NCBI GenBank assembly: GCA_044228695.1
Contig: JBGAUK010000009.1
Location: 1-64,000, forward strand
Length of the DNA stretch: 64,000 nt
Direction: 5' to 3'
DNA from: M0108 sp044228695
GTDB taxonomy: Bacteria; Pseudomonadota; Gammaproteobacteria; Chromatiales; Chromatiaceae
Part shown: piece after piece, positions 44,646 to 54,300 of the stretch
Layout of the letters: every line of letters begins with the position of its first letter
Numbering within the stretch: position 1 is the first letter of the stretch
The notes under the pieces: model-generated
Told to the model about the DNA's origin: nothing
What the model saw: the letters and a program-made list of their open reading frames with translations, nothing else
The model's database searches: none
Made by a program: the position numbers and the translations under genes

Positions 44646-47600
44646 GATGGCAATGTCTCCCGTAACAGAGTCAGGGTCTCCAGGGCCCGAGCGTAGTCGA
44701 ATTGGCCGATCCGTTCGAGCAGGGCATCCCGAAGCCCGGAGGCCTCGGGGCTGCCCCAATCACCACCCAGGCGTTGCAACAGAGTCCCGGGAACCTTGCG
44801 GTGCTTACGGAGCCAGGCCTCGATCTCGGCCAGGTCCTCCCGGCGAGTGTCGGCGCCACCGGGGCTGGCCAGGAGCGGGTCCGCGGGGCTTGACAGTTCC
44901 GGGAGCTGGGCGATGGCCGCCAACACCTGATTCAGTGCCGCCTGGAACTCGGCCTGCAAGGTCGTCTCCCCTTGGGCGAGCTGTTGCTCGAACCGCTGGG
45001 CCAGGGGATGCAGGCCCCGGGCCCCGACCGTGGTCGTCAGCCCCTTGATGGTGTGGACGAGCCGCCGGGCCACATCCCACTGCTCTTGGCGCAGGGCCTC
45101 CGCCAGTTGGACGGGAGCCCCGACAAAGCTCTGGTGAAAACTGATGAGCACCCGACGCAGCATGCCCCAGTCGCCGCCCAGCATCTGGACGGCATGATCG
45201 AGGTCCAGGTCGGGGAGACTGAAGGCCTCTCCCCCGGCCTTGGCGTCCTCTATTCGGGGGGCCGGGGTGGCGGCGCGGGGCGGCATCCGAATCCATTGGA
45301 CCAGGGTATGCGCCAGTTGCAGGGGATCGATGGGCTTGGCGACATGGGCGCACATGCCGGCGGCCTCGCTGGCCTCACGGTCCTGGGGCATCACCGCCGC
45401 CGACAGGGCGATGATGGGCGGGTCCTCGGCGCGGCCTTGGGCGCGGATGGCACCTGTCGCGGCGAAGCCGTCCATCTCGGGCATTTGCAGATCCATGAGG
45501 ATGGCATCGTAGCGATTGCGGGCGGCCTTCTCCACCGCCGCCCGGCCGCTCGCGACGGTCTCGGCCACCAGCCCCAGCCGGGTGAGATAGTCACCCATGA
45601 CCAGCAGGTTAGTGGCGTTGTCATCAACGACCAGCACCCGGGCGCCGCGAATGGGCCAGGTGATGTGTGCGACCTGATCCAGGCCCGGGCCCTGGGGGGC
45701 GAGGTCGGCGGGCGAGGCCAGGGCCGGGTTGGTGGCGTCCCGGACCTGGGGTTCGTCAGGGGCTTTACCCTGGGGTTCGGCGCCGAGTCCAAGGCGCGCG
45801 GTAAACCAGAAGGTGCTGCCGGCCCCAGCCTGGCTGGTGATACCGATGTCGCCGCCCATCAGTTCGACCAGCCGCTTGCTGATACTGAGTCCCAGTCCGG
45901 TGCCGCCGTAGCGGCGCGTGGTGGAGTTGTCCGCCTGCTGGAAAGGCTCGAACAGGTGCTCGGACTGATCCGGCGTCAGGCCAACGCCGCTATCCTGGAC
46001 CGATACCTTGAGCAGTAGGGTCTCGGGGGTCTGTTCGAGCCTCTCGACCTTGACCTCGATCGCCCCTTGGTTGGTGAATTTGAGGGCATTGCCCACCAGG
46101 TTATTGAGGACCTGCCGTAGCCGCAGGGGATCGCCCAGCAGCCAGTTCGGTACCTCTGGCGCCGTGGTGAAGTTGAGGGTCAGGTGTTTTTCCTCCGCTT
46201 GCAGGGCGAACAGCGCCCGAGTACCAGCCAGGACTTCCCTGAGGGACATGGGCACCGATTCGACGGTCAGGTGTCCGGCCTCGATCTTGGAGTAGTCGAG
46301 GATGTCGTTGAGAATATTGAGCAGGGCCGTCGCCGACTGATAAATCCTCTGCAGATAGTCGCGCTGCCGCCCCGCCAGGTCCGATTCCAGCAGCAGCCGC
46401 GACAGACCGATGATGGCGCTCATGGGGGTGCGGATTTCGTGGCTCATGTTGGCGAGAAACTCGCTCTTTGCTCGGTTGGCGGCGACGAGTTGCGTGGTGC
46501 GCTCCGCCACCTTGGACTCCAGGTCGGTATTGAGGTCTCGCAGCCGCTCCTCCAGGGCTCGGCGGGCGGTGATGTCGGTGTGGGTGCCGATGATGCGGCG
46601 CGCCGGGCCCGGGGCCCCGCCCGCCACGGCCATGCCCCGCGACTCGACCCAGAGGTAGCGGCCGTCCCGGTGGCGCAGCCGATATTCGGCGGCGTAGAGG
46701 GGAGTCTCCCCGCGGGCATGCCGCTCGGCTTCCCGAATGGCGGCCCGGTCCTCGGGGTGGATGCGGTCGAACCAGACCTCGACCGGGTCGGTCCGCTCCT
46801 CGTCGGGGTAGCCGAACAGGCGTTGGTTGCCAGGGGAGGAGTAGATGGTCCCTTGGGCCAGGTCCCAGTCCCAGACGCCCTGGGCGCTACCCTCCAGGGC
46901 GAAATTCCAGCGCGCCTCCGCCTCCTTCAGGCGCTGGGAGGCGCGAAACAGGCCCCAGGACGCCAGGCCGACGATGAGCATCATGAGGCCGCTGAGCCCG
47001 AGCAGGATAGCGGCATTCTTTTGCCAATGGGCCAGAAAGTCGCGGGCGGCGTGTCCGACGAGCAGGATAAAGGGGTAGTCACCGACCTGGCGATAGGAGT
47101 AGGTGCGGAAGACCTTGTCCAGCAAGGTGGTGGTGGCATAGGTGGCGCCCTGGGGATGGGTCTTCATCAGGGCCTGCAATTCTTGCGATACCTTGCGGTT
47201 GCCAACCCCGTTTTCGGTGCCTTCCAACCGCGGGTAACGGGCGACCTGCAGCAGATCGGCTGTGCGCAGGGCGGCCGTGCCCCCGCCCCCCAGGTCCAGT
47301 TGGGAGAGGATCCCTTCGAAGGCCTCGATGGGCAGTACGCCCAGCACCACGCCGGCGAAGCGGCCATCCGGATGGCTGAGGCGCCGGGCCAGGAGCAGGG
47401 CCCACCGTTTCGTTGGTCCCCGCGTCAGCAGGGGCCCCTCGAAAATCAGGCCGGCGGCGGGGTCGTCCCGGGCCTCGGCAAAATAGGCGCGATCGGCCAC
47501 GTTGATGGCTACGAGATCGCCGGTCCCATATCGAAGTTCCCCCTCCTCGTCCAGTAATAGCAGGTCCAACAGCTCGGGCAAGAGGGATTTCTGCTGTACC

Positions 47601-47914
47601 AGATGGGCATTGAAACGGGCCCCGTCGATACCCTCATGGGCCTGGGCGTCATGGTAATAGAAGGCCGCGGACCGCAGCAGGGCGTCCGTGCGAGTGAGCA
47701 GGTGGGCGACTTCCTTGGCTAGCAGGAGGGAGAGATTCTGGGTGGTCACGACGGCGCGCTCCTGATTTCGCTCCGATTCCTGCCAGAACGCCAGCAGGGT
47801 CAGGATCAGGATGAGGGCCGAAATCAGGACCGCCCAAGCGACATAGGGCCAGCCGCCGCGGGGAGCCTGGGGGCTCACGGGTTTTCCGGGGGTCGCGGTA
47901 AAGATCGCCTTCAT
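44642..47914 (-). CDS. Cache-PAS hybrid histidine kinase with REC and HPt
   Basis: 1090 residues. Membrane helix (~25-45), periplasmic Cache-like sensor (~46-295: LLLLDEEGELRYGTGD), second helix (~303-325), PAS (~335-455, WFDRIHPEDRAAI), coiled coil, HisKA (FLANMSHEIRTPMSAIIGLS), HATPase (NALKF, DSGVGL, GTGLGLSISKRLVE), REC (VLVVDDNATN, ILMDLQMPEMDG, VAKPID), HPt (LVHTIKGLTTTVGARG) and a helical C-terminal module (GQFDYARALETL). It is the first gene of the six-gene unit ending at 33860, and its HPt can pass phosphate to the REC-GGDEF-hemerythrin protein encoded in overlap with its stop. The 121-base gap upstream holds no gene and probably its promoter. Confidence 0.88.
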   Translation of the reverse strand: MKAIFTATPGKPVSPQAPRGGWPYVAWAVLISALILILTLLAFWQESERNQERAVVTTQNLSLLLAKEVAHLLTRTDALLRSAAFYYHDAQAHEGIDGARFNAHLVQQKSLLPELLDLLLLDEEGELRYGTGDLVAINVADRAYFAEARDDPAAGLIFEGPLLTRGPTKRWALLLARRLSHPDGRFAGVVLGVLPIEAFEGILSQLDLGGGGTAALRTADLLQVARYPRLEGTENGVGNRKVSQELQALMKTHPQGATYATTTLLDKVFRTYSYRQVGDYPFILLVGHAARDFLAHWQKNAAILLGLSGLMMLIVGLASWGLFRASQRLKEAEARWNFALEGSAQGVWDWDLAQGTIYSSPGNQRLFGYPDEERTDPVEVWFDRIHPEDRAAIREAERHARGETPLYAAEYRLRHRDGRYLWVESRGMAVAGGAPGPARRIIGTHTDITARRALEERLRDLNTDLESKVAERTTQLVAANRAKSEFLANMSHEIRTPMSAIIGLSRLLLESDLAGRQRDYLQRIYQSATALLNILNDILDYSKIEAGHLTVESVPMSLREVLAGTRALFALQAEEKHLTLNFTTAPEVPNWLLGDPLRLRQVLNNLVGNALKFTNQGAIEVKVERLEQTPETLLLKVSVQDSGVGLTPDQSEHLFEPFQQADNSTTRRYGGTGLGLSISKRLVELMGGDIGITSQAGAGSTFWFTARLGLGAEPQGKAPDEPQVRDATNPALASPADLAPQGPGLDQVAHITWPIRGARVLVVDDNATNLLVMGDYLTRLGLVAETVASGRAAVEKAARNRYDAILMDLQMPEMDGFAATGAIRAQGRAEDPPIIALSAAVMPQDREASEAAGMCAHVAKPIDPLQLAHTLVQWIRMPPRAATPAPRIEDAKAGGEAFSLPDLDLDHAVQMLGGDWGMLRRVLISFHQSFVGAPVQLAEALRQEQWDVARRLVHTIKGLTTTVGARGLHPLAQRFEQQLAQGETTLQAEFQAALNQVLAAIAQLPELSSPADPLLASPGGADTRREDLAEIEAWLRKHRKVPGTLLQRLGGDWGSPEASGLRDALLERIGQFDYARALETLTLLRETLPS

Positions 47915-48035
47915 GGCCGGACGGGCCAGGGATGGAGGCCGAGGGGTGGCGTCATGGCGGCGATGGGCTCCTCCTGGCGAGGCAAGGGCGGGCGTATCCG
48001 CGGGTAGGCATGATTATGCACCAGGTCACTTCTCC

Positions 48036-50903
48036 TTAAGGAAGGGCCAGGGGCTGGAGAAACTGTTGCTGGAAAACCTCCGCCGGCACCGGCCGGCCCA
48101 GCAGAAAGCCCTGACAGCCATGGCAGCCCTGGTGGGCGAGGAAGTCAAGTTGGGCCTGGGTCTCCACCCCCTCGGCGATGACCCTGAGGTTGAGGTTGCG
48201 GGCCATGGCGATGATGGTGGCGGCGATCTCCATGTCATTGCGATCCTCCGGAATGTCCCGCACAAAGCCGCGATCGATCTTGAGCTCGTCGATGGGGAGG
48301 TATTTGAGGCGGGCGAGGGAGGAGTAGCCGGTGCCAAAATCGTCGATGGACAGCCCCAGGCCGAGGGCCTTGAGGGCGCGCAGTAGGGTCGGCGCCTCTT
48401 CGCCCTGGCCCATGATCATGCTCTCGGTCAACTCGAACTTGAGCCGCTCCGGGGCCAGGCCGGTCTCGGCGAGGATGGCGGCCACCCGCGCCACCAGATC
48501 GGGCTGGCGCAACTGACGGGCGGACAGGTTGACCCCGAGGGTGAGGGCGGGCAGACCGGCGGCCACCCAGGCCTGGCCCTGGGCGCAGGCGGTGCGCAGG
48601 GCCCAGTCCCCCAGCGGCACGATCAGCCCCGTCTCCTCCGCGAGGGGGATAAAGGCATTGGGCGGGATCAGGCCCTCCGTGGGCGACTGCCACCTTAGCA
48701 AGGCCTCGCAGCCGATGAGCCCGCCGCCGAGGGTCTCGAACTGGGGCTGGTAATAGAGTACGAATTCCCCCTTGGCGAGGGCCTGGTGCAAGCGCCCCTC
48801 CAGGCCCAGGCGTTCCCGGGCGGTCTGGGTCTGGGAGGCGGTGTGGAAGCGGTAGGTGCCCCCGCCCTCGGCCTTGGCCTGATAGAGGGCCACCTCCGCA
48901 TGTTTGACGAGGTCCGTCGCGGACAGGCCATCGCCCGGGTAAAGGCTGATGCCGATGCTGGCCCCCATGTAGATGTCGGGCTCGCCGGGCAGCTGAAAGG
49001 GCTTCTCCAGCAGGCCCAGCAGGGCCTGGGCGACCCCGGCCGCGTCCTCGGGTTGGGCCGGGTGCTCCATCAGCAGCAGGAATTCGTCCCCGCCCAGGCG
49101 CCCCAGGGTGTCCTCCGCCCGGACCCGTTCCCCCAGCCGCTGGGCCAGGGCCATCAGGAGGGCGTCACCGACCGGATGCCCCAGGCTGTCGTTGATATGC
49201 TTGAAGCGATCCAGGTCGATGAAGAGTACCCCTACCCCCCGCCCCTGGCGCTCGGCGTGATCCAGGGCATGGTGCAGGCGTGACTGGACCAGGCGGCGAT
49301 TGGGCAGCCGGGTCAGGGGGTCGTAATGGACCAGGTCCTCCAGCCGCGCCTCGGACTCCTTGAGCTGGCTGATGTCGGTCATGACGCCCACGAAATGGCT
49401 GGGCTGATTCTGGGGGTCGCGGACGGCGCTGATACTCAGGATGAGGGGATAAATCTCGCCGTTCTTGTGCCGGTTCCACAGCTCACCCTGCCAGTGCCCG
49501 CTGTTGTTGATACTGGCCCACATGGCCTGATAAAAGGCGGGGTCATGGCGGCCCGAGCTGAGCAGGCGGGGATTGAGATTCAGGACTTCCGCCTCGGTGT
49601 AACCGCTAATGTCCGTGAATGCCTGGTTGACGCTGATGATCCGCGCCGCGAGATCCGTGATGAGGACGCCCTCGCGGGTGCTCTCGAACAGGGTCGCGGC
49701 CTGGCGTAGCCGGCTGTCGGCCTGCTTGGCCTCGGTGACATCGCGCCAGACCCCGGTGGCCTGGCTCCCCGCCCCGGCCTCGCCGCTGGGGAGGCCGATC
49801 TCATCCTCGATCCAGCGCATCCGGCCCTCGCCGTCACGGAACCGGTAGGTGTGGCGCGGCGTTCCGCCGGCCCCCAGCTTGGCGAGCCAGGCCAGGGCCT
49901 GCTCACGGTCCTGGGGGTGCAGATGGGCGGGCCACCAGTCCGGGGCCAGCGCCGCGGCCACCTCATAGCCGAGGAGCCGGTCCAGGTTGTCGCTGACCCA
50001 GGTCAGCGGCCGATCCCGGGCGTCGAGCCGCCGGGTGTAGAGGACCACCGGGCTGGCGGCCATCACCAGGGCGAGCCGCTCCGAGGTCGCGCGCAGATTG
50101 GCGCGCTCCCGGGCCAACTCCACCTGACCCCAGGCCTTTTCCAGCGTCGCCGGGAGCTTGTGGAGATAGCCCGGGTGCTTGACGAGGTAATCGCTGACCC
50201 CGAGATGCATGGCCCGTGCCGCGATCGTCTCGCTGCCTTGCCCCGAGACGATGACCAGGGGGATGTCCAGGCCACGCTCGGCGCGCAGCACCTTGAGGGC
50301 CTCCAGGGCGTCCAGGCCTGGCAGGGCGTAATCCAGAAGCACCAGGTCGAAATCGGCGGCACCGCTCGGGTCCCGGGGCAGGCGGGCCAGGACCTGCTGG
50401 GCATCGGCGACGGCTGTCACCTGGATGTGGGGGGCGTAACGGGCCAGGTGGCGCTGGGTCAGGTCGAGATCGGCGGCGTGGTGCTCGGCGTAGAGCACTC
50501 GCAGGGGCCGCGCGTGCCGGGCCCTGGCGGCATTAAAGCGTTGCCAGGCCGCGCGCAGGGTCGCCGGGAGGCGCTCCAGGGTCGCGAGGTCCTTGGTGAG
50601 GTAATCGTCGGCCCCGGCCTGGAGGGCGGTGATGGCGGCCTCGGGGTCGCCGGCGCCGGTGAGCATGACCACGGCCAAGGGTAACCGCTGCTCGCGAATC
50701 CAGGTCAGGAGTTGCAGGCCAGAACCGTCCGGCAGGTGCAGGTCCACCAGTGCCAGCTCATAGTTTTCGGGTGTAAGCAGGCGCTCCCGGGCTACCTCCA
50801 GGCTGGACGCCGCCTCGATGGCGATATCCGGTGCCTGGCGCGCCAGGAGGCGTTGGGTCAGGTCGGCGTCGGTCGAGTTGTCTTCAACATGCAAAACGCG
50901 CAT
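48036..50903 (-). CDS. REC-REC-PAS-PAS-GGDEF-EAL protein
   Basis: 955 residues. Two tandem receivers (~1-120 with VLHVEDNSTD and ALVDLHLPDGSG; ~134-250 with LVLLDYALPGLDA), PAS (~270-385), PAS (~395-510), GGDEF (~520-685) with intact GGDEF and RAED inhibitory site, EAL (~700-945) with EALLRW, NLSARQL, ELTES, IDDFGTG, KIDRGF and IAEGVET. Both activities look possible; usually one dominates. The second receiver starts with VLYAEHHAAD, where one acidic residue of the usual pair is replaced by His, so its Mg binding is doubtful. ATG 50903 has AGGTGA just upstream and lies four bases after the single-REC gene stop, forming a unit with it and the CHASE kinase. Confidence 0.9.
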   Translation of the reverse strand: MRVLHVEDNSTDADLTQRLLARQAPDIAIEAASSLEVARERLLTPENYELALVDLHLPDGSGLQLLTWIREQRLPLAVVMLTGAGDPEAAITALQAGADDYLTKDLATLERLPATLRAAWQRFNAARARHARPLRVLYAEHHAADLDLTQRHLARYAPHIQVTAVADAQQVLARLPRDPSGAADFDLVLLDYALPGLDALEALKVLRAERGLDIPLVIVSGQGSETIAARAMHLGVSDYLVKHPGYLHKLPATLEKAWGQVELARERANLRATSERLALVMAASPVVLYTRRLDARDRPLTWVSDNLDRLLGYEVAAALAPDWWPAHLHPQDREQALAWLAKLGAGGTPRHTYRFRDGEGRMRWIEDEIGLPSGEAGAGSQATGVWRDVTEAKQADSRLRQAATLFESTREGVLITDLAARIISVNQAFTDISGYTEAEVLNLNPRLLSSGRHDPAFYQAMWASINNSGHWQGELWNRHKNGEIYPLILSISAVRDPQNQPSHFVGVMTDISQLKESEARLEDLVHYDPLTRLPNRRLVQSRLHHALDHAERQGRGVGVLFIDLDRFKHINDSLGHPVGDALLMALAQRLGERVRAEDTLGRLGGDEFLLLMEHPAQPEDAAGVAQALLGLLEKPFQLPGEPDIYMGASIGISLYPGDGLSATDLVKHAEVALYQAKAEGGGTYRFHTASQTQTARERLGLEGRLHQALAKGEFVLYYQPQFETLGGGLIGCEALLRWQSPTEGLIPPNAFIPLAEETGLIVPLGDWALRTACAQGQAWVAAGLPALTLGVNLSARQLRQPDLVARVAAILAETGLAPERLKFELTESMIMGQGEEAPTLLRALKALGLGLSIDDFGTGYSSLARLKYLPIDELKIDRGFVRDIPEDRNDMEIAATIIAMARNLNLRVIAEGVETQAQLDFLAHQGCHGCQGFLLGRPVPAEVFQQQFLQPLALP

Positions 50904-50907
50904 GCGC

Positions 50908-51336
50908 TCACCTCGGTGGATGGTTGAGTTGGCACCAGTACAGCTCGATCTGGGCTGCCACTTCCAGGAACTTATCGAAATTGACCGGCTTGACGATGTA
51001 GGAATTGGCATGCAACTGGTAGGCGCTCTGGATGTCCCGATCCTCGTTGGAGGAGGTCAGCACCACCAGGGGCAGGGACTGGGTAACCGGGTGCTCGCGT
51101 AGCCGGCGCAGCACCTCCAGGCCATTGACCCGCGGTAGCTTCAAGTCCAGCAGGACCAGCAGCGGCAGGGGCTCCCCCGCCTCCCAGCGGGGGATCATCT
51201 CCAGCACCTCCTGACCATCGCGGGCCACCTCGATGGGATTGGCCAACTTGCGGAGGGCGAAGGCGCGCCGGGTCAGGTCCAGGTCCGTCGGGTTGTCCTC
51301 CACCAGCAGGATGGGACGTAAAATGGCGGCGGTCAT
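50908..51336 (-). CDS. Single-domain response regulator (Rcp1-like)
   Basis: 142 residues made of one receiver: ILLVEDNPTD at the start, the phospho-Asp in LLVLLDLKLPRVNG, Thr in LVVLTSSN and Lys in IVKPVNFD. The LDLKLP form and the extended insert WEAGEPLP are typical of Rcp1-type regulators that pair with phytochrome-class kinases. It has no output domain, so it should be a phosphate carrier or a protein-interaction switch. The ATG overlaps the stop of the CHASE-PAS kinase (ATGA), whose HisKA is also of the phytochrome-like class, and the GGDEF-EAL gene follows after four bases. Confidence 0.93.
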   Translation of the reverse strand: MTAAILRPILLVEDNPTDLDLTRRAFALRKLANPIEVARDGQEVLEMIPRWEAGEPLPLLVLLDLKLPRVNGLEVLRRLREHPVTQSLPLVVLTSSNEDRDIQSAYQLHANSYIVKPVNFDKFLEVAAQIELYWCQLNHPPR

Positions 51337-54300
51337 AGCGGCAACTCCAGGTAGAAGGTGGCCCCCTGGCCTGGGGCGCTCTCGGCCCGGATGCTCCCGC
51401 CCATGCGGTACATGGCCTTGCGCACGATCGCCAGCCCGATGCCGGTGCCCGGATAGTCCTCGGCCCGTTGCAGACGTTGGAAAATCTCGAAGATGCGGTC
51501 ATGGTAGCGCATGTCGAAACCGATGCCCTGGTCCTGGATGGCGACCAGGATCAGGTTCCCGGTCGCCTGGCCCCGAATCTCGACCTGGGCCGGCCGGTCC
51601 GGCTGGTGAAACTTGAGGGCATTGTCCAGCAGGTTGCGCAGCACCATCGCCAGCCCCTCGGGGTCGGCCCGCGCCACCAGGCCCGCCAGTGCGACCCATA
51701 CCCGGGCCCCGCTCGCCTGGATGTCCTCCGCCCGCTCCGCCAGGATACGCCCCATCAGGGCCCCGAGCTCGACCGGGATGCCCTGCAGGCCCCGCCGTTC
51801 CATGCGCGAATAGGCCAGCAGGTCCTCGATCAACTGGCTCATCTGGTCCACGCCGTGACGCACGTTGCGCAGAAAGAGCCGGCCTTCTTCGTCCATTTGC
51901 TCCAGATGGTCCTCCAGCAGCAGGCGGCTGTAGCCGTCGATGCCGCGCAGGGGGGCCTTGAGGTCATGGGAGACCGAATAGGTGAAGGTCTCCAGCTCCT
52001 TGTTGATGGCGGCAAGCTCGGCGGTCCTGGCCTGAACGCGCTCCTCCAGTTCGGCGTTGAGCCGCAGGACCTCGTCCTCGATCCGCTTGCGTTCGGTGAT
52101 ATCGCGCACCACCGAAATGAATTGGGCGGTCTCCGGCAACCGGCTGAGCCGGGCCTCGTAGCAGCGTTCACCCTCGGCCATGGGCAGACGGTATTCGTAG
52201 CTAACCAGGTGGCCCTCGTGCCCCACCCGCGCCAGCTTGTCCATGAAAACCGCCGCCACTGGTGGCGGCAGGACCTCCCGCACGGTCTTACCCAGGAAGT
52301 GCTCCGGGGGGAGATAGAGGTCGTCGTCGCGACTGGCGCGGTAGTCGCGGATGGTCCCATCGGCGTCCATGAGGAAAAAGAGGTCGGGCAGGACCTGGAA
52401 GACGGTGTCGAGCAGGGACTCGCGCCGGCGGGCCGCCAGTTCGGCCTCCTTGCGGATACTGATGTCCTGAATGGCGCCCTCGACGCGGACCACCTGCCCC
52501 TCCTCCCGGACGGGCAGGCCGATCATCTGGATCCACTTGCGGGCCCCGCTAGCGCTGGTCATGGGTAGCTCCAGATCGAAGGGGTGGCCCCCGGAGATCG
52601 CCGCCCGGAGCGCCGCGACGAGCTCCCGGCGCCCGGGCCTGGGGAAGACGGCGAGGGCAGCCGGGGCGCGGATTGGCCCGGCGGGGTCCAGCGCATAGAT
52701 CCGTGCCGTCTCGTCGGTCCAGGTGCCCGTGCCGGTGGCGACCTCGAACTCCCAGCCGCCGACCTTGGCGAAGCGGCTGGTGCGGTCGAGGAGGTCACGC
52801 TGGCGTTCCAAGGCCTCCAGCGTCTGCTTGTACTCGGTGATATCGCTGAAAAGAATGGAGATGCCGTCGCGGGTCGGGTAGATGCGGTTCTCGAACCAGC
52901 GCTGCGTGGGGAGGTAGTAGTCCTCGAAGCGGACCGCCACCCCCTCCCGCATGGCCCGCTCGCAGGCCTGGTGGAAGGCATACCCGACCTCTCCCGGGAA
53001 CTCGGTCCAGATGTGCCGGCCCAGCAGGTCCGCGGGCGTGCGTCCTAACTGGGCGGCGGCCTGGCGATTAACATACTGATAGTGCCAGTCCCGCCCCAGG
53101 CTGACAAAGCCGTCGCTCATGGTCTCCAGCAGGTCGATCAGGCGCCGGCCCAGGGTCTCGCGCGCCATCTCGCTCTCGATGGATCCCAGGGTGAAGCCGA
53201 TGTCCGAGGCGAGTTGGTCCAACAGGTCGAGCTCGGCGGTATCGAAGTAATCCCGGCGATCCGCGTAAAGGTTGAAGGCGCCGCGCACCTGGCCCGCCAC
53301 GGCGATGGGGAAGGCCGCCGAGGCGCGATAGCCCCGGGCCAGGGCCGCCTCGCGCCAGGGGGCCATGCGCGGATCGGTGGCGATATCGTTGCAGACCACG
53401 TGCTTGCCCTGGCGCAGGGCCTGGCCCGTGGGGCCCTGGGCGTGGGCGTCGTCCGCCAGGGAGATATGCAACTGCTCCAGATAGCCCTCCCCTACCTCGC
53501 CGGCATGGGCCAGGACACGGACTTCGCCGCTCGCCGAATCGGCAAGGCCCAGCCAGGCCATGCGAAACCCCCCGACCTCGACGGCGATGCGGCAGGCCTC
53601 GCGATAAAGCTCATCGGGGTCGCGTAGGCGGACGATGGCGGCATTGATGCCGCTCATGACCGCATGGACCCGGTTGAGCCCGCGGATGCGCTCCTCGGCC
53701 TCGGTGCGCGCGGTGATATCGCGGGCGATGCCCAACACGCCGAGCAAGCGCCCTTGGGAATCGCGCATGGGGGTCTTGATGGTTTCGAACAGGCCACGAT
53801 GGCCGGAGCCGGCGAAGACGAGCCATTCCTCGTTGAGACAGGGACCACCGGCGGCGATGGCGGCCTGGTCATGGGCGCGGAAGGTTGCCGCCAGCTCGGC
53901 GGGCACGAAGTCCTGGTCGTGCTTGCCGACGATCTCGCCCTCCGGGGCCCCATAAAGCTGCTCGAAACGGGGGTTGCAGGCCAGATAGAGCCCGGCAGAA
54001 TCTTTCAGCCAGACCAGGTCCGGGATGGTGGCCAGCAGGGTGCGCAGCCGGCCCTCCCCCTGGACCAGCCGGCGATTGGCCCTTGCCAGCAGGTAGGCCA
54101 TCCCCGCCGCCGCCAGAGCCACCAGGAACCCCAGCGACCGGATCAGTCGGATTAGTTCCGCCAGGTCCGGCGACTGGCCCCAACCAACCGCGGGGATGGC
54201 CGCCAGCCCCCAGGAACCGCCGGGCAGGCTGACGGCGAGGGTGACCGGGTCCTGGGTCAGGACCCGGGGATCGCCGAAGAAGACCGGGCCCTTGGCGCCG

